Shown here: one piece after another, positions 12,068-25,084 of the stretch
Numbering within the stretch: position 1 is the stretch's first letter
How the letters are laid out: every line of letters begins with the position of its first letter
Assembly: GCA_016748015.1 (NCBI GenBank)
Contig: JAAOMT010000319.1
Location: 1-64,000, forward strand
DNA from: Geosiphon pyriformis
Lineage: Eukaryota; Glomeromycota; Glomeromycetes; Archaeosporales; Geosiphonaceae
Direction of reading: 5' to 3'
Length of the DNA: 64,000 nucleotides
Notes under the pieces: generated by a model
The model's database searches: none
The model's input: only the letters and a program-made list of their open reading frames with translations
What the model was told of the DNA's origin: nothing
Position numbers and translations under genes: made by a program

Positions 12068-14587
12068 AATAATTGTATATAAAAACAGAAAAGATTAAAA
12101 AAAGTAAATTTAATATAAATCAATTTTAAAAAAGTTAAAATAAAATTAAATTAATTTTTTTTCTAATTATTAATTAATATTCAACACATTATATTTGTTC
12201 TTATATAAAAATAAATTTTAAATAAACATTTAATGAAATTATGTTTTTATTTTTTTATAGATTATTTTTTTATAAAAAAAATTGTTAATTAATTAATTAG
12301 TTTTATAAAAAAAATGTTTTTATAAGAAATTGTTTTTTTATTAAGAATTTTTTTATAAAAATTTGACTGTATATTATTAATTAAATTATTAGATTGTTGT
12401 TTTTATTTTATGAGTATAATCCAATTACTATCTAGTATATAGAAGCAAACCAAATAATTTTAATTAAATATAATTTTGTGCTAACTATATATAACTAACT
12501 ACTTAGACTAATTAAGACAATACTTACTTATATAAACTTTTATACTATTAAAAATATTAGAAAAAAACAAACAAGTCTTGTATAATTTAAAACTAATAGC
12601 AAATAACTTAATAATACTAAACAAATAAACAACTTTAATTAATAATAAATTAGACAATTTACAACAAATACTAAATACAAATTTTATATTACCAACTAAA
12701 TTACTTTTTTTCATATTTATCTTAAACTTTGACTTAAACAATTACAATTTACTATGATGTTTCTTAGCCAAATAATAAATAAAATTGACTACTATTAATA
12801 TAGTTTTCTTTTTATTACCAAAAATTAATACTGTTTTATTAGTTTAATTCTTAAAAACAAAGCTTTTACACAAAATTACATATATACCAATGTTTAAAAC
12901 TTAGATAAAAAAATATGTAATACCAAGAACAATAACAGAAAACAGGTCTCTATTAATGATTTTTATAAATTAATATAATTCTACAGAATTATAAAGCATA
13001 CAAAACTATTTTTTAGACAAGTAAAAACGTTATTAAGCAGTTTAATATTATCACACATCAAATATAAAACATTAAATAGCTCTTATTATAGAGTTTTTTT
13101 TTAATTACAATGAACAGTCTTCTATAGACTGTCTTTATAAAAAGGTACAGAAAGCAATTAACATTTTGTTAACAAACTTTAAAAGTATATGAAAGTTTAG
13201 ATTCCAAATTGCAACAGTACTAGTCCAATTTATGTCTTAAATTATTGATTTATTTTTAATTTTAGCATTTAAACTAGCTTATTATTCAACATAACAAACA
13301 GTTTAAAAAATATTTTAAACAAAGTAGTAAGTATTTTTTAATACAATCTAACTATTAGCAATAATAAATTTCTTATAAATTTTAACAGAAAAAACAAATT
13401 CAAAATGTGTTATATTATATATAAAAGCATTAATTTGTTTATTGCTATTTTTAATTTTTACTTACTTAATAGAAATATCTTAAGATTTTATTAATTTAGC
13501 TACATAATATTTTTTTACTTAATATTTGTTTTAAAAGTTAGACAAATAAAGTTTAAGTTCTGAAGCACATATATTTATGGTTGCTTAATTGTTTATATAT
13601 ACAATTACTAAGCTGAATAAAAAAACATATTTTAATACTAAAATAATTTTTTATAGTTTTAATATTATTAAAGATAACAATTCATGTACTTTAATGCTTA
13701 TATTTATTTTAATATTAAAAAAATAAGTTTCTGTTTTACTAACAACTCTTGCAGTACTAAATACTTTAATAAATTATCTGTGTAAATGCTTTTGTATATC
13801 CGAAAAGTTTTTTAAACAAAAAAAATCTAAGCAATTAAAGATAAATAAAATTTCATCAAAATTAGCAAAAGAACTATACATGTAAACTAAAGTTTTTTTA
13901 AAATACAATGATACTAAACTTTTAAAACTCAGTCTTTTCTAGTAACAAAAAGTTTCTAATTTATTACTAACTTATACTTATTTAACAACATGTTATTAAA
14001 AGCAATATCAAAGTATTTTAAAAAACAAATTACATTAAAATAAAAGTAATTTTTTAAAATTTTTAATATTAAAAAGTAATTAAAACCATAAAATATACTG
14101 AACAAATTATTGGCCAGAAAAATTTTGCTATTCAAAAAAATTTTTACAATACTTATTAAAAAGTTATTTATAAGATTAATTCTTAATCTAATAAAATATC
14201 ACAGTAAATTTATAGGCACTTATTTTTAAACTTATAAATCTAGTAAACAATGTTCAAACAACTGCTCAAAAATTTTAGTTGTATTAAAAAATTCAACCAA
14301 AAAAGCTACTTTGTTTTTTACTTATATTTGCTTAAAGATTTTTAATCTATAAAAAAATAGATAATACAAAGTTTTATTAAAAAAATCTCTTAACAGATTG
14401 ATCTTAAACTTAAACTCTTTTTTTAGTATAATATTCTATTTTTAATATACACTTTTAAATATAAAATTAAACTGTATTTAATAATTAATTATTCACTATA
14501 AAATTACTAAAACCAGATAGAAAAATTGTTTATTTAACAATATCTTCTTAAGAATTAAAATAAAAAAAATCTAATATCTGAATATGT

Positions 14588-15464
14588 TGTTACGGAATGG
14601 TTTTCTTGTTATATTTAATTGCTGATATCCCACTTTAATTGCAATCAGTCTTTCGTGAGTTCCTCAATTCTATTTGTGTGATAATATCACTGTTACACTA
14701 AAGGCTTTCTTTTTACTGTTGTGATGTAAGTTATTCTTTAATTCTTGATTGTTGTATGTGTTTATGTATTCCTTCTCAGAGGCTGAACTGAAATCTACCC
14801 ATTGTCTGGGGTTTTTTTTGAGGCTATCCTTGCAATTGTCTGATGTGTTTCTCTAATCTAGAAACACAGAATGTTAATGGTCTTTAGTGCTTTTCTAATT
14901 CTCACAATAAAGCTTTTATCAATTAGTAACAACATGAATAATCTTGATCAAGGATTATTCTTCCAAAGGATTCAGTTGATGAATGATAGTTTCATTCAAT
15001 AAATAATACAAGTAAGTTTCTTAATACTTTGGGTTGTGATAGTTCCGTTTTAAATATTTTTTTTCATTTCTTTTTGATTTTTAAAGGTTTTTTGGGATAT
15101 TTAATTTGAAAGTATGATTTAAAGTGGAGTTTGTTGAATAAAATTGGATCTGTTGCTTGATAAGTTATGATTTTTATTACTTAATTAATTATTTCCCAAT
15201 ATTAAAACTACTGTATATATACATGTTTGTAGTTCTACGAGAAAACACATTGTAATACTTTTTTTTTGATATTTCAACCTGGTGTTTGCTGCTATCACCA
15301 GTTGGTGTTGGCTGCTATTGTGAACTGGTGCTTGCCACTATTGCGAGATGGTGTTTGCTACTATGTTAATCATTACCTTTCTAAGATCATTACTGTGCTA
15401 TATTATGATTGAATAGTTTGTATTATTTTTATGATTCTTTTTGCTAAATTCTTAAACCGTAACA
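14588..15464. mobile_element. Solo-LTR-like insertion (877 bp) inside the LINE relic
   Basis: The block begins TGTTACGG and ends CCGTAACA, the TG...CA inverted termini typical of LTRs. It is flanked by ATGT on both sides (14584-14587 and 15465-15468), a possible 4-bp target duplication. Its composition is clearly less A/T-rich than the surrounding relic, and it has no coding frame. AATAAA-like signals occur inside (for example near 14906). A solo LTR left after recombination is the simplest reading; a small TIR element is the alternative. No second copy exists in this window to compare with. Confidence 0.55.
15280..15369 (+). repeat. 23-bp tandem repeat, four units
   Basis: Units start at 15280, 15303, 15326 and 15349, each opening TGGTG and containing a TTGCTGCTAT-like core, with exact 23-bp spacing. 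The array sits inside the solo-LTR-like insertion near its right end. Confidence 0.8.
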
Positions 15465-17900
15465 ATGTCTTAACAAAAATAAACTTAAACATACTCTCTA
15501 TTAACAAAAAAATTTTCAAGTATTTATAAAATTTATTGTATTTAATTATAGAAATTAACTGACTGCTAATACATAAAAAAATATTTACAACTTTTTAATT
15601 AATAAGAACTATTATAGTTTTGTTATTGTTAATAAAAATGTTATTTAACTTAAAAAATTTACTAAAAATATCTAAAATATATTGTGTTGAAATTTGGTTA
15701 TTTTATATTCAAATCATATTATTAACAAATACATTAGCTGCAAAAAAATATTTATTTTTACTAATTTCTATTTTGTCTGTTTTTGTTATAATATTTGTGT
15801 TAATTTTATATTTACAAAAATATTTATGCTTTTTAACCTTATATAATAAGGAATCATAAAAAAGTTTCCAAAGAAGTAATGAGAATATTTTATCTTAATT
15901 AAATTTATTTTGTATTCTAAAATCATTTAAAAAGCCAAAATTAGTTATTATTTTGTTAATTCTATTCTTGTATATATTTTTAAAAAACCTAATAAACTTA
16001 TTAAACATCTTAATATGTCTTAAACTAGTTTTTAAATAATGTTATCTAACTAAATTATATGCTTTACACATATTTTACAGAACCAGTTAAAGCTTTTGGT
16101 CTTTTTTTAATGTATTTTTTATTATTAAATTAAAATATTCTTTAAAACTGAGAAATTGTTGTTCCAAAAAACATTATACTTATTACAAACAGATAAAATA
16201 CAATCTAACAGAATCTTAAACAAAATTTTTTTAATTATTTCTATTAGTACAATAAGTCTTGTTAAAATACTGTCTTAATTATAAAATTTAAAGATCATTA
16301 AGACTTATGCTCTTTTCCAAAAAATTAAAACATTACTAAAAGTCGACAAAAATTCAACAAATTTAAAAAACATCTCATTATTCTATTATTACAATATTTC
16401 TAAAGTTTATTTAATATATCAACTTTAAATTTTACTTTATTTAGCTTCAAAACCAATTTTTTTTCAATTACCAAATAATTCAAAACACTTTTTATTATAC
16501 TTCTTTTATTAAAGCAAAAATACTCTATTTATTTCTTAATTACTTTTTTAATAAACACACTTTTTGTTATTTCTGATTTATAATACTTGGGATTTTTAAT
16601 AACTTTTTTTGACTTTTAACAAATGTTTAATTATTATTGTAAACTTTATGTCATTAAAAATTATATTGTTAATCTTAAAAGCTTAGTACTATTAATAATT
16701 AACTATACTTTAATAAAGTAATTAAATTTAAACCTATTATTTGAACTCAGATTTTTTACCATCTTAGCTATTAATAATTTCAACTTAAAAAATCTTAACA
16801 ATTGCCTATTTTTTAAGCAATCAAATTTATTAAACCAATATTTAAAAAAAATTTTATTTGCTAAATTTACTATTACTATTCTTAATATTTTTTATATTGT
16901 ATCTAAATTTTTAAAATTTTATGTATTTATAAATTTGTTAAGCTTTGTCAATATTTTAACAAAAACACAATTTTTAAAACATGTTTATTTGGGCTTATCC
17001 ACATCCTTAATCTTCAATTTTCAATAATTTCTATTAGCTTGTTTGTGAATATTATTCAAACAAGTATCTAAAAAATTTCTTAATCTAACTAAGATCATAA
17101 TCATCTTGTAATTAGTATTAAAAAAATCAAACATAGAACCAACTTTACAATTCACAATTACTAATGTTAAATATTCATTCATGAAAATGTAGTCAATAAT
17201 TTTCTTGACTTCTTTTAAGTTGCTTTAAGTAAAAGTTTTAATTAATAAATGTTCACTCAACAATTTAATCAAACTAATACTTAAATACTTTTTGAGACTT
17301 GCACTTTTCTTAGAACTATTTTCATTGAAGTTATTACTCAGAATTACAAAAAACCAGAAATAACAGTTTTCAAAATAACAGAGTTAACATTAAAAGTCTG
17401 ACCAAACTGTGTATTAGAAGATGTATTAGCATACAAACCCAAAATCATAACTGAAAGTTTACTCTTAAATAATAAATAAATTAAAATAACTTAACCGAAA
17501 ACCTCTTTGATCTTCAAAACATATCAATTTAAGAAGAGTTTATAATAACAGTCACTTCAACACCAAGAAAACTTTCATTCAAACTTAATGTAAAGATCCA
17601 GACATCATCAAACTTATTTTTAATCTATGATCTAATACTAGACCATGTAAATTTACACTATAATACATTTAATATTGATAAATTTGTCTTTATTGATTAA
17701 CATTTTTTGCAATTTGTAATTAGCAATTTTGAAATACTACCATGTTTAAAATAAAAACAATTGATTTAAAACCATCTCACTTTTAAGCTTTTACAAATAA
17801 ACCATTTTTTGTGCCAAATTCAATTTAAAATTTTACCTTGAAAAATATTTTATTACAGTTTAAATCATGTAGATTTACCATAACAACCATTCCAGTTTCA

Positions 17901-18757
17901 AGAGCAATATAATTTGGGTTTATTGCCTCGTCCTTGGATGGAAATAAAAATACCAGGTTCGAGATTTGGTGAAAATTTAATAACTGTTATGATGTGCAGT
18001 TTGCAGAAACAAATAAACGTACAAAAGACAAAACATTAGACTAAAAATCAGAGTAAATTTTCATGACATGATCTATTTCACATACCAATAAGGATTCAAT
18101 TTTTAATAACGTATATAATTGAAACTCTCATGATTAACGATTATTCTCAACAACTGATCAAAGCTTCTTTCCCATCTCACACTATCATCATTTTTTACGG
18201 ATAATATCAAAGTTTAGTTTTTCATTGAGACAAAAGCATGTGAAGAGATGTTTTTTTTGCTAATACAAAGTTAAACGTTTTTCCCAAATGATGTGTAAAA
18301 ATTTCCAATTTCTGTATCGTATTGGGAAATATTTTGATTGGTAAAAACCAATTGAAAATCTAATCAAAAAAATTAGGTTTGTGAAATAACACAACCGACC
18401 ATTTAATTGCTTTTTCCTATCAAAATTCAATTTTTTTTTGCGGCAAAATATATTAATTTAAAATAGAAATAGAAATTATATTGAAAATTTTTCTTAATTT
18501 ATGACTTTCCTCTTTAGTCTAACAAATTTTTGGCCGAATTCAGAATCGTAAAAATTAAACAGATTTCTCCTAAATTGAAAAGAAGATTAAAGCTTTTAAA
18601 TTGCTACATTATTGATTTTCATCTATCTATTTAGTAAAATGTAATAAGCAATAAAAAATGAGTTTTGCTTATAAAAATCTTGTAATAATGAAAGGATTAA
18701 ATATTGATGTGGTACACTTTTGCCCTCGCTTCATGATTTCCAAATGGGTATATCTCG

Positions 18758-18788
<31 letters not shown>

Positions 18789-20063
18789 TTACTATTCGCG
18801 AGTTCCTTAATATGCATACATGATTGATCTCAAGGACAAAAGCAAGAATGAAATTAATTTGTTTAGTTTCATATTCAATTCCGTGTTGGTAAATCAATCA
18901 TGAGCTTTCTAATTACATGACCAAAGAGCCCCCCCCCCCCCCCCCTAAACGCCAATACATGTATTAGGGATGATCTTTTTGTATCACAATTTTAGAAAAA
19001 GTTAAATTAAAATTCAAAAGAAACTTTAAAACTCATTTCTTTATCTGAAAGAAATCTTGACTTAATAAGTATACCCGAAAAAACTAGTTTTATCAAGTTT
19101 GATAACCTGAATTTGCTACTTTTATTTAATGTGATGAATATTTCAATATAATCTTATTTAATTTCTATTTCTATTTCTATTTCTATTTCTCTATGTAAAC
19201 TGATGTCTTATTAGTGTAAGCTTTAACAAAATATTTAAAATTTAAAAAATCTCAGAATATCAAAAAAAAACGTTCATTTTTTTTCCTTGTTTGCTTAATA
19301 AAGTCCTTAAGCGGGATACAATTTTAATTAAAAATTTATTTTTATCATGTGCAAAGAGTTAATTAAAGCAATAATGTGATAGTTTTTCTTGCTAGAATTT
19401 TTGACTTGCTTTTGAGTCTTTATGAAATTATTCACAAAATTTTACCCTCTTTACACAAGGATGTCTACCTTTTACTTGAGTAATTAAAATTGATGTTGAA
19501 CGCCCGTTCTCCAAATTGTTGTCGACTAAAAAACAGAATGTAAAATTAGAAAACAAAAAAAAATTACTTCTAAAACACAAACCTAATTTTTTTGAAAAAA
19601 TTTATTGAATTATGATATATATAAATAAATAATTTAAAATTTAAATCTAAATTTATAAATTCTTTTAAACATGGAGAAGCTGTCTCTTAAACTTAATTGG
19701 TTGGGAAAGGGATCAAATTAAAAATTCTTTTATGAAATCAGAATTGAGTTAGTTATTCCGAAACTTTTATTAAATATTTATGGAGTTTTATAACATGTTT
19801 ATTTTTTTTGCTATCTATTATAAAAATCAGTTCACTGATGGATAATCGAGATAACGAGATTAAAAGGTAAAGAGATGAAGTATCTCAGTTCTTAATTATT
19901 AAACAAATTTGATTGGAATCGCATTTTTAACACTTTTTTGATTCTCGGTTTTTGATATCGTCCGAATTAGAAATTGGTAAGTAGTTTTTGTTGAAAACTT
20001 TAATGAACATGAACTTTGAAATTGAGAGTCTAGAATAATATCACGTTTAACTCTTTGCAATGA

Positions 20064-20121
<58 letters not shown>

Positions 20122-21759
20122 TAATAATAATGTAATAATAAAATAATAATAATGTAATAATTTTTGAAAAATGAGCTTTAATTCCACATACAAACAATTT
20201 AATATTCTGTAAAAATGTTGCAGGACCAAGAATTAAAAAAAATTCAATTTTTTAGAAAATGTACAACAAAGGATCAATAATTATCTGTATTACAATTATA
20301 ACATTCAAAACTCAAGATAGGTTATTATCAAAAAAATAATAGTCTTATTGATTTGAAGAGTTCAAAAATTTTTAATCATGAATTTAAAAAAACAAAGATA
20401 CAAATTTAACTAAGCTTTTCTTCACGGTAAAAAATAATTTAATACAATTCATTAGAAATTTGATTTAAAAAGTTACAATACTTTTTAGTATGTGTGGAAG
20501 GTGACTAATAAAACGATACAAAATATTCTCTTATATATCAAAATACTTGAACTGATGATACTCGCATCAAAACCTTTTCATAATTTTATGTTTGGTGACC
20601 AATTAAAGGCAATATCATAAAATCTAGAAAATTCTAGACCACATAAAGTATCCTCATCTCTCAAATTGGAAACCCCCCCCCCCCAAGATTGTTTATAGAA
20701 ATTTTTATAGTAAAAGAAATGGTTAATGACTAGTTACGCATAATTCATCTTTAAATAAATTTTATTTGACAGTTTCAAAGAAAGAAAAATATTAATGCAC
20801 AATGACAACTTGACAACCAATGTTTTCAATTCGAAATTCCAACTTTCAATGCTATTAAAAGCTCTAGAACTTTGTTGAAAAAATAAATACAGTTAAACTT
20901 TTCCGAAATGGATATATAATTGGCATTATTATCATTGTCAATGAGTCAAATGCATATTGATTAATTCGCTAACCGAATTTAAAAGCGGGTCAATCTCGTT
21001 ATTATAATACCCCCGATTGTATCTTAGTAAGATGTTGCAAAAAAACCTCACAGATTTTCAGTGTCACACGAGAATCTAAACGTCTTTAATGTGCTCTAAA
21101 GATCGACGTTAAGATTTACGCGAGATTAATATATGAACCTATTATATGCGTGATAAGAAGTTACTCTAATCTAATATGATTACCTTTGCATGATATCACA
21201 CACTCTATTAATAATACGTTGCCATGTAAGGCAACAAGGTTGCTATCTTGACCTTTTCAAAAAAACAAAAACAAATATAGGATGTCGCTCCGGAATTGGT
21301 TCAGACTAATCAACTCTTTTGGCGACCGAGGAAGCACCAACTGTCCCTGCATTATCAAATAGGAGAAAAAAAGAATTTTAAAACTTTGTTCTTTGGCATT
21401 CAATTTTTTATTCCTCTCATGTAATAATAATCATAATATATTATTATTATTACAATTGATATCAAGTTTATATAAAACCTGGACGATATTCAATTATCTA
21501 AATAATATTTGTCAATATTACCTTTTTTTACCTCTCTTTAAAAAGGGTCCACCCTTATCTAATGCCAAAATTACTTATGGGAATGATAATCCCTAAAGAG
21601 GTTTTTATCGAACTAGTCCTTTTAACAACTCAAACCAAGTCTTTCATTTATTCTTTTCTTGTGTCCTTTTTTGGTCTTTGTATTTGAACTTTTTTTTTAA
21701 TCATCGGTTCATCCCATTTATTTTTTCCATTTTTGAAAATAATAACTAATCATAATAGT

Positions 21760-21760
<1 letters not shown>
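17901..21760. other. Gene-free spacer with several microsatellites
   Basis: No supported gene. It holds an (ATTATC)n run at 18759-18788, 17 C residues at 18929-18945, five units of ATTTCT at 19161-19190, an (AAT)n array at 20064-20120 and 12 C residues at 20673-20684. Open frames here follow the repeats or are short and composition-driven. The last few hundred bases probably contain the promoter of the methyltransferase gene starting at 21831. Confidence 0.6.
20064..20120. repeat. (AAT)n microsatellite
   Basis: A run of AAT trinucleotides with one or two interruptions. On the minus strand it produces a spurious poly-Tyr frame. Confidence 0.9.

Positions 21761-21803
<43 letters not shown>
21761..21803. 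repeat. (CAT)n microsatellite just upstream of a start codon
   Basis: About fourteen CAT units followed by A/T trinucleotides. It ends roughly 28 bases before the ATG of the first methyltransferase gene, so it probably lies in the 5' UTR or core promoter. Confidence 0.85.
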
Positions 21804-21804
<1 letters not shown>

Positions 21805-21830
21805 AATAATAACAATAATATTATTAATCA

Positions 21831-23232
21831 ATGGGAAACTGCTTCAAGAGACCATCATCTTCATCGTCAGCGTCATCTCCATCACCATCCCCATCACCAT
21901 CACAACACACTGAACTATCAGCTACAACTTCACATACTCATCTAAATTCATCTTCATTTTCAAATTTAATGACTGATTCAATATTTTCAAAATTTTATGA
22001 TTCAATTAAAACACCAACCACCTCAACCACACCTAAAAATACGAATTGCAATCATTCTCCTGATATTTGTGAGCATTCTTTTATCATTAATGGCCCAAGT
22101 GCTTGTTCTAATTTCCCCTCCTCAAAATATACACATCAACAAATGATTCCATTGGGAAAAATACAAGAGGGAAAGTTTCTAAATGATGACGATAGGTTTG
22201 AAAAACAACATGCTTTTTATCATTATACGTGGCAAGCAAATTTTTTGGCTCCAGTTCATGATCAGTTGAGATTAAGTAACTCTAGAGTATTAGATATAGG
22301 GTAAGAAATAGCAAGTTGAAATTGGGATTTATAATGGAACCTGAAAAAATATTTTACAAAGCTAAAAAGCTAACAATTTAATTTCTATTATGATTTTTTT
22401 TTCATGATTCTTCTTCACATTAGATGCTCAACGGGAGAATGGGTACTTGACGTTGCCCGAAAATTTCCATGGACAAACGTATGGGGCATCGATTCTTCAT
22501 CCGTATTTCCAAACTCCACACCACTGAATGCCACATTTTTACATTGGAATATACTCGACGGATTACCCATTGTTGAAAACATTTTTAATCTCGTACATGC
22601 CCGTTGTTTATCCTCTTCTTTTACAGAAACTGAATGGGAAAAGCAAGTAATCAAAGAGATGGTACGAGTTACGAAACCTGGAGGCTGGATTAGTTTAATG
22701 GAGGTTGATGGAGTGTACCTCAATGAAGGTCCGGTTACGGCGAAATTGACGGGTGGAAGTGAGTTTGATAATTTGTGACTCTATATCATCCCATTATTGA
22801 TTGATTGATTAAATAAATAAATTTAAAATGCTAATCATTTCGAAATTTCATTCATCATCATCCACAGTGCGATCATTATTACTTGAAAAACAAATAATTC
22901 CGGTGATCCTCCCGTTACAACAGCGACTTTTAAAATCATTCCCACAACTCACCGATATCCAAACATATGAGAAATTTCCACCATTAGGAAGTAGAGCAGG
23001 TCGAGCTGGGGTGATCGCATCCAATGAATTTGAAAAAACATTTTATGATTTATCCAAAGATTTAGCGACGTTTTTGAAAATAACAGAAGAGGAATACCAA
23101 TTGCTGGTGAAAAAAAGTTTAAAAGAGTTTAACGAGTATAAAACTTGCGCCAGGCATACAAGAATTTTGGCAAGAAAAAAGCAAATGGATGTAAATATTG
23201 AAGGTGATGACAAAGGTTGCAGCAGAATTTGA
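21831..23232 (+). CDS. S-adenosylmethionine-dependent methyltransferase, putatively N-myristoylated (copy 1)
   Basis: Model: exons 21831-22300, 22424-22758 and 22868-23232; it closes as 389 codons plus stop. The N terminus MGNCFK has the Gly2 needed for N-myristoylation and an adjacent Cys for palmitoylation, so membrane anchoring is likely. A Ser/Pro-rich low-complexity segment follows (about residues 9-55). Motif I of class I methyltransferases (VLDIGCSTGEW) begins at about residue 153 and is split by intron 1 inside the GG codon. The acidic residue after motif I is in WGIDSS; then come FNLVHARCL and VRVTKPGGWISLME (motif III region). Length and motifs fit the broad LaeA/UbiE-like group; the methyl acceptor is unknown. 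Copy 2, 1.9 kb downstream, has the same two intron positions and an identical 335-nt middle exon. Confidence 0.85.
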
Positions 23233-25084
23233 ATTTTATTAGACAAGTGTGAATTAGATTTTGAAAAATAAACAAATATTTACATGATGATCACCCAAAG
23301 AAATTCTTCAATTGTGGTGCAACCAAATTCTCATTCTAGAAATACGTTGAAAATCGACTGTTTTTCTTTTCAAAAGATTTGTCAAAAATTTTAATGGTGA
23401 TAAAATTGATTCTAAATATCTTTCATTTAATCCTATATATTTAAACCTGTATTAATGTTAATCTTTCCTAAATCTAAAATTATCTTTAAATGTACTTTAA
23501 ACCATTTAACAGATCTTTAATTTTCTAAAAAGATTTCCAATTTTATCTCAGTAAATTCGAATTCATTTCATTCCCTGATGATGAATCAAATAAAAATAAT
23601 CAGCTTTTTGAAAAATCAAAGCGTACAACATCTGATAAAATTTGGTTAAATTTCCGCACTGTTCAGTACACTGGGTACCAGGTATATTATGAGGACCTCC
23701 TGTTTAAGTGTTTTTAATTTAGAAATGGTTTGCTAACGAAAATACTAAAAAACGTAGAATTTTTTGTTAACATTGTAGTATACACACAAACGAATGTTGT
23801 GCAATTTGGGTCATTTGACTCATGAATTAAGAAATTTGTCTGTGTGCATAAATATTAGGGTTATTTTTCAATTACACGAGATTTTACTAATGGAGTATCA
23901 ATTTACGATATTTTTTTTTTTTTTGAATTTGTGGCAAAGATTATATCAAAGTGTTACTTACTACAACAGCTTATGTCATCAAAAGAATTAGTGATAATCT
24001 AAACATATACTGAGATTGCATCCCCTTTTTTTAAATGAAAAAAATTTAGTCAGCAGATTTAATGTAATTTTGTGAACTTGAAAATTTGCAAATTTCCCCG
24101 AGTTTCCACCACAAATAACATCATTTCAAAGATTTGAAAAACATACGATCTTGTATACATCTTGAAATTCGTAATCAAATAAAATTTTCACTTAATTAAC
24201 ACAAAAATATAAATGTATAAAGTTTCTTAGCCTTTTAGTTCAATTACAAAATTTACCGAAACAGGTCTAGATCCTGATTTTTGAAAATAAAGTAATGGCT
24301 TCCACTCACTCTCACGTTTGAGAACGAAAAATTAAAAATTCCTCACACTTTTATGCTATCATATTTGTAATATTAAAATACATAAATGATAATTAATCCC
24401 AATCAAACGCTTTCTCAAACGATTTCTCAAATAATTGTAAAGGCTTATGTCGTGCAACCAGCGAAATTCCTGTGACCGTGCGTCAATCAAATGAAAAAAT
24501 GGAAATCCTCTCAAATAGAATCGATGACATTTAACACACACACAGAAAGTCTAATGTCACTCAACAGCGCCAAAAATTCAAAATCAAAAATAAATTTGAT
24601 TCCAGAAAATTAATCGTCAATTTTCAAATCAAGGATTCGAAGCCTCAATTTTACTTATGTGAATGTTCATAGGTTTTACTATTTTTCGAGCATTTCGGAA
24701 AAAAAAATGAAAATCACCTTTGATAAAAGTCATACAAAATAACTACTCTTATGCATAGTAAAGCAGGGAAAATTGAAAATCTTTTCCAAATTAACCTAAT
24801 TGTGAAAGTTAGCTGTTTTATAAAATGGAAAATCTTGATTTTTTTAACCCTTATCGAAGGTTGAATGACCTCTGTTTTTTAAATCTCCTTTACTTTATTC
24901 TTCTCGTGAAGTTATTTAATATTAAGCTTCAATGTAAAAAGACAAGATTTTCAATAAATATTCATTTCAAATTAGAAATACAATCTCTAAAGCTTTCTTA
25001 TCCCTTCCTCACTTCTCCCTGCCTGCCTATCTACGACATTCCTTTTAGGGGACTCTCATTACCCGCAAAACTTTCTTTTTTAGA
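23233..25084. other. Intergenic spacer between the two methyltransferase paralogs
   Basis: No gene could be supported. Short frames at 23794-23991 and 24359-24541 lack codon bias and homology. The final part must contain the promoter of the second paralog, but no clear TATA element was identified. Confidence 0.6.

Larger units (their letters stand above)
12480..17900 (-). mobile_element. Ancient minus-strand LINE relic, same family as the first LINE, A/T-saturated
   Basis: Minus-strand translation shows three anchors in the right order. The C-terminal tail block (KINMKKSNLVGN) is at about 12650-12741. The RT box (FFAANVFVNNMI, followed by stops) is at about 15690-15750, and the plus-strand ORF at 15620-15859 is its antisense shadow, matching the antisense of the first LINE's RT. 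The endonuclease box (FVILSNNFNENSSKK) is at about 17290-17350. A zinc-knuckle-like stretch may lie near 17770-17820. Spacing between the RT and tail anchors is about 870 bp longer than in the first LINE, which is exactly accounted for by the insertion at 14588-15464. Ends are approximate. The body is riddled with stops and is far more A/T-rich than the first copy. Confidence 0.7.

Noticed and set aside
15620-15859. 79-codon plus-strand frame in A/T-rich DNA
   Set aside because: It aligns with the antisense of the first LINE's RT region, so it is the shadow of a minus-strand RT relic, not a gene.
18759-18788. Short regularly spaced repeats as a CRISPR-like array
   Set aside because: Simple hexanucleotide microsatellite without spacers, in a eukaryotic genome.
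20047-20229. Minus-strand frame with poly-Tyr
   Set aside because: Produced by the (AAT)n microsatellite.
21733-21945. His-rich plus-strand frame overlapping the methyltransferase start
   Set aside because: Reads the (CAT)n array and the wrong frame of exon 1; the spliced methyltransferase model explains the DNA.
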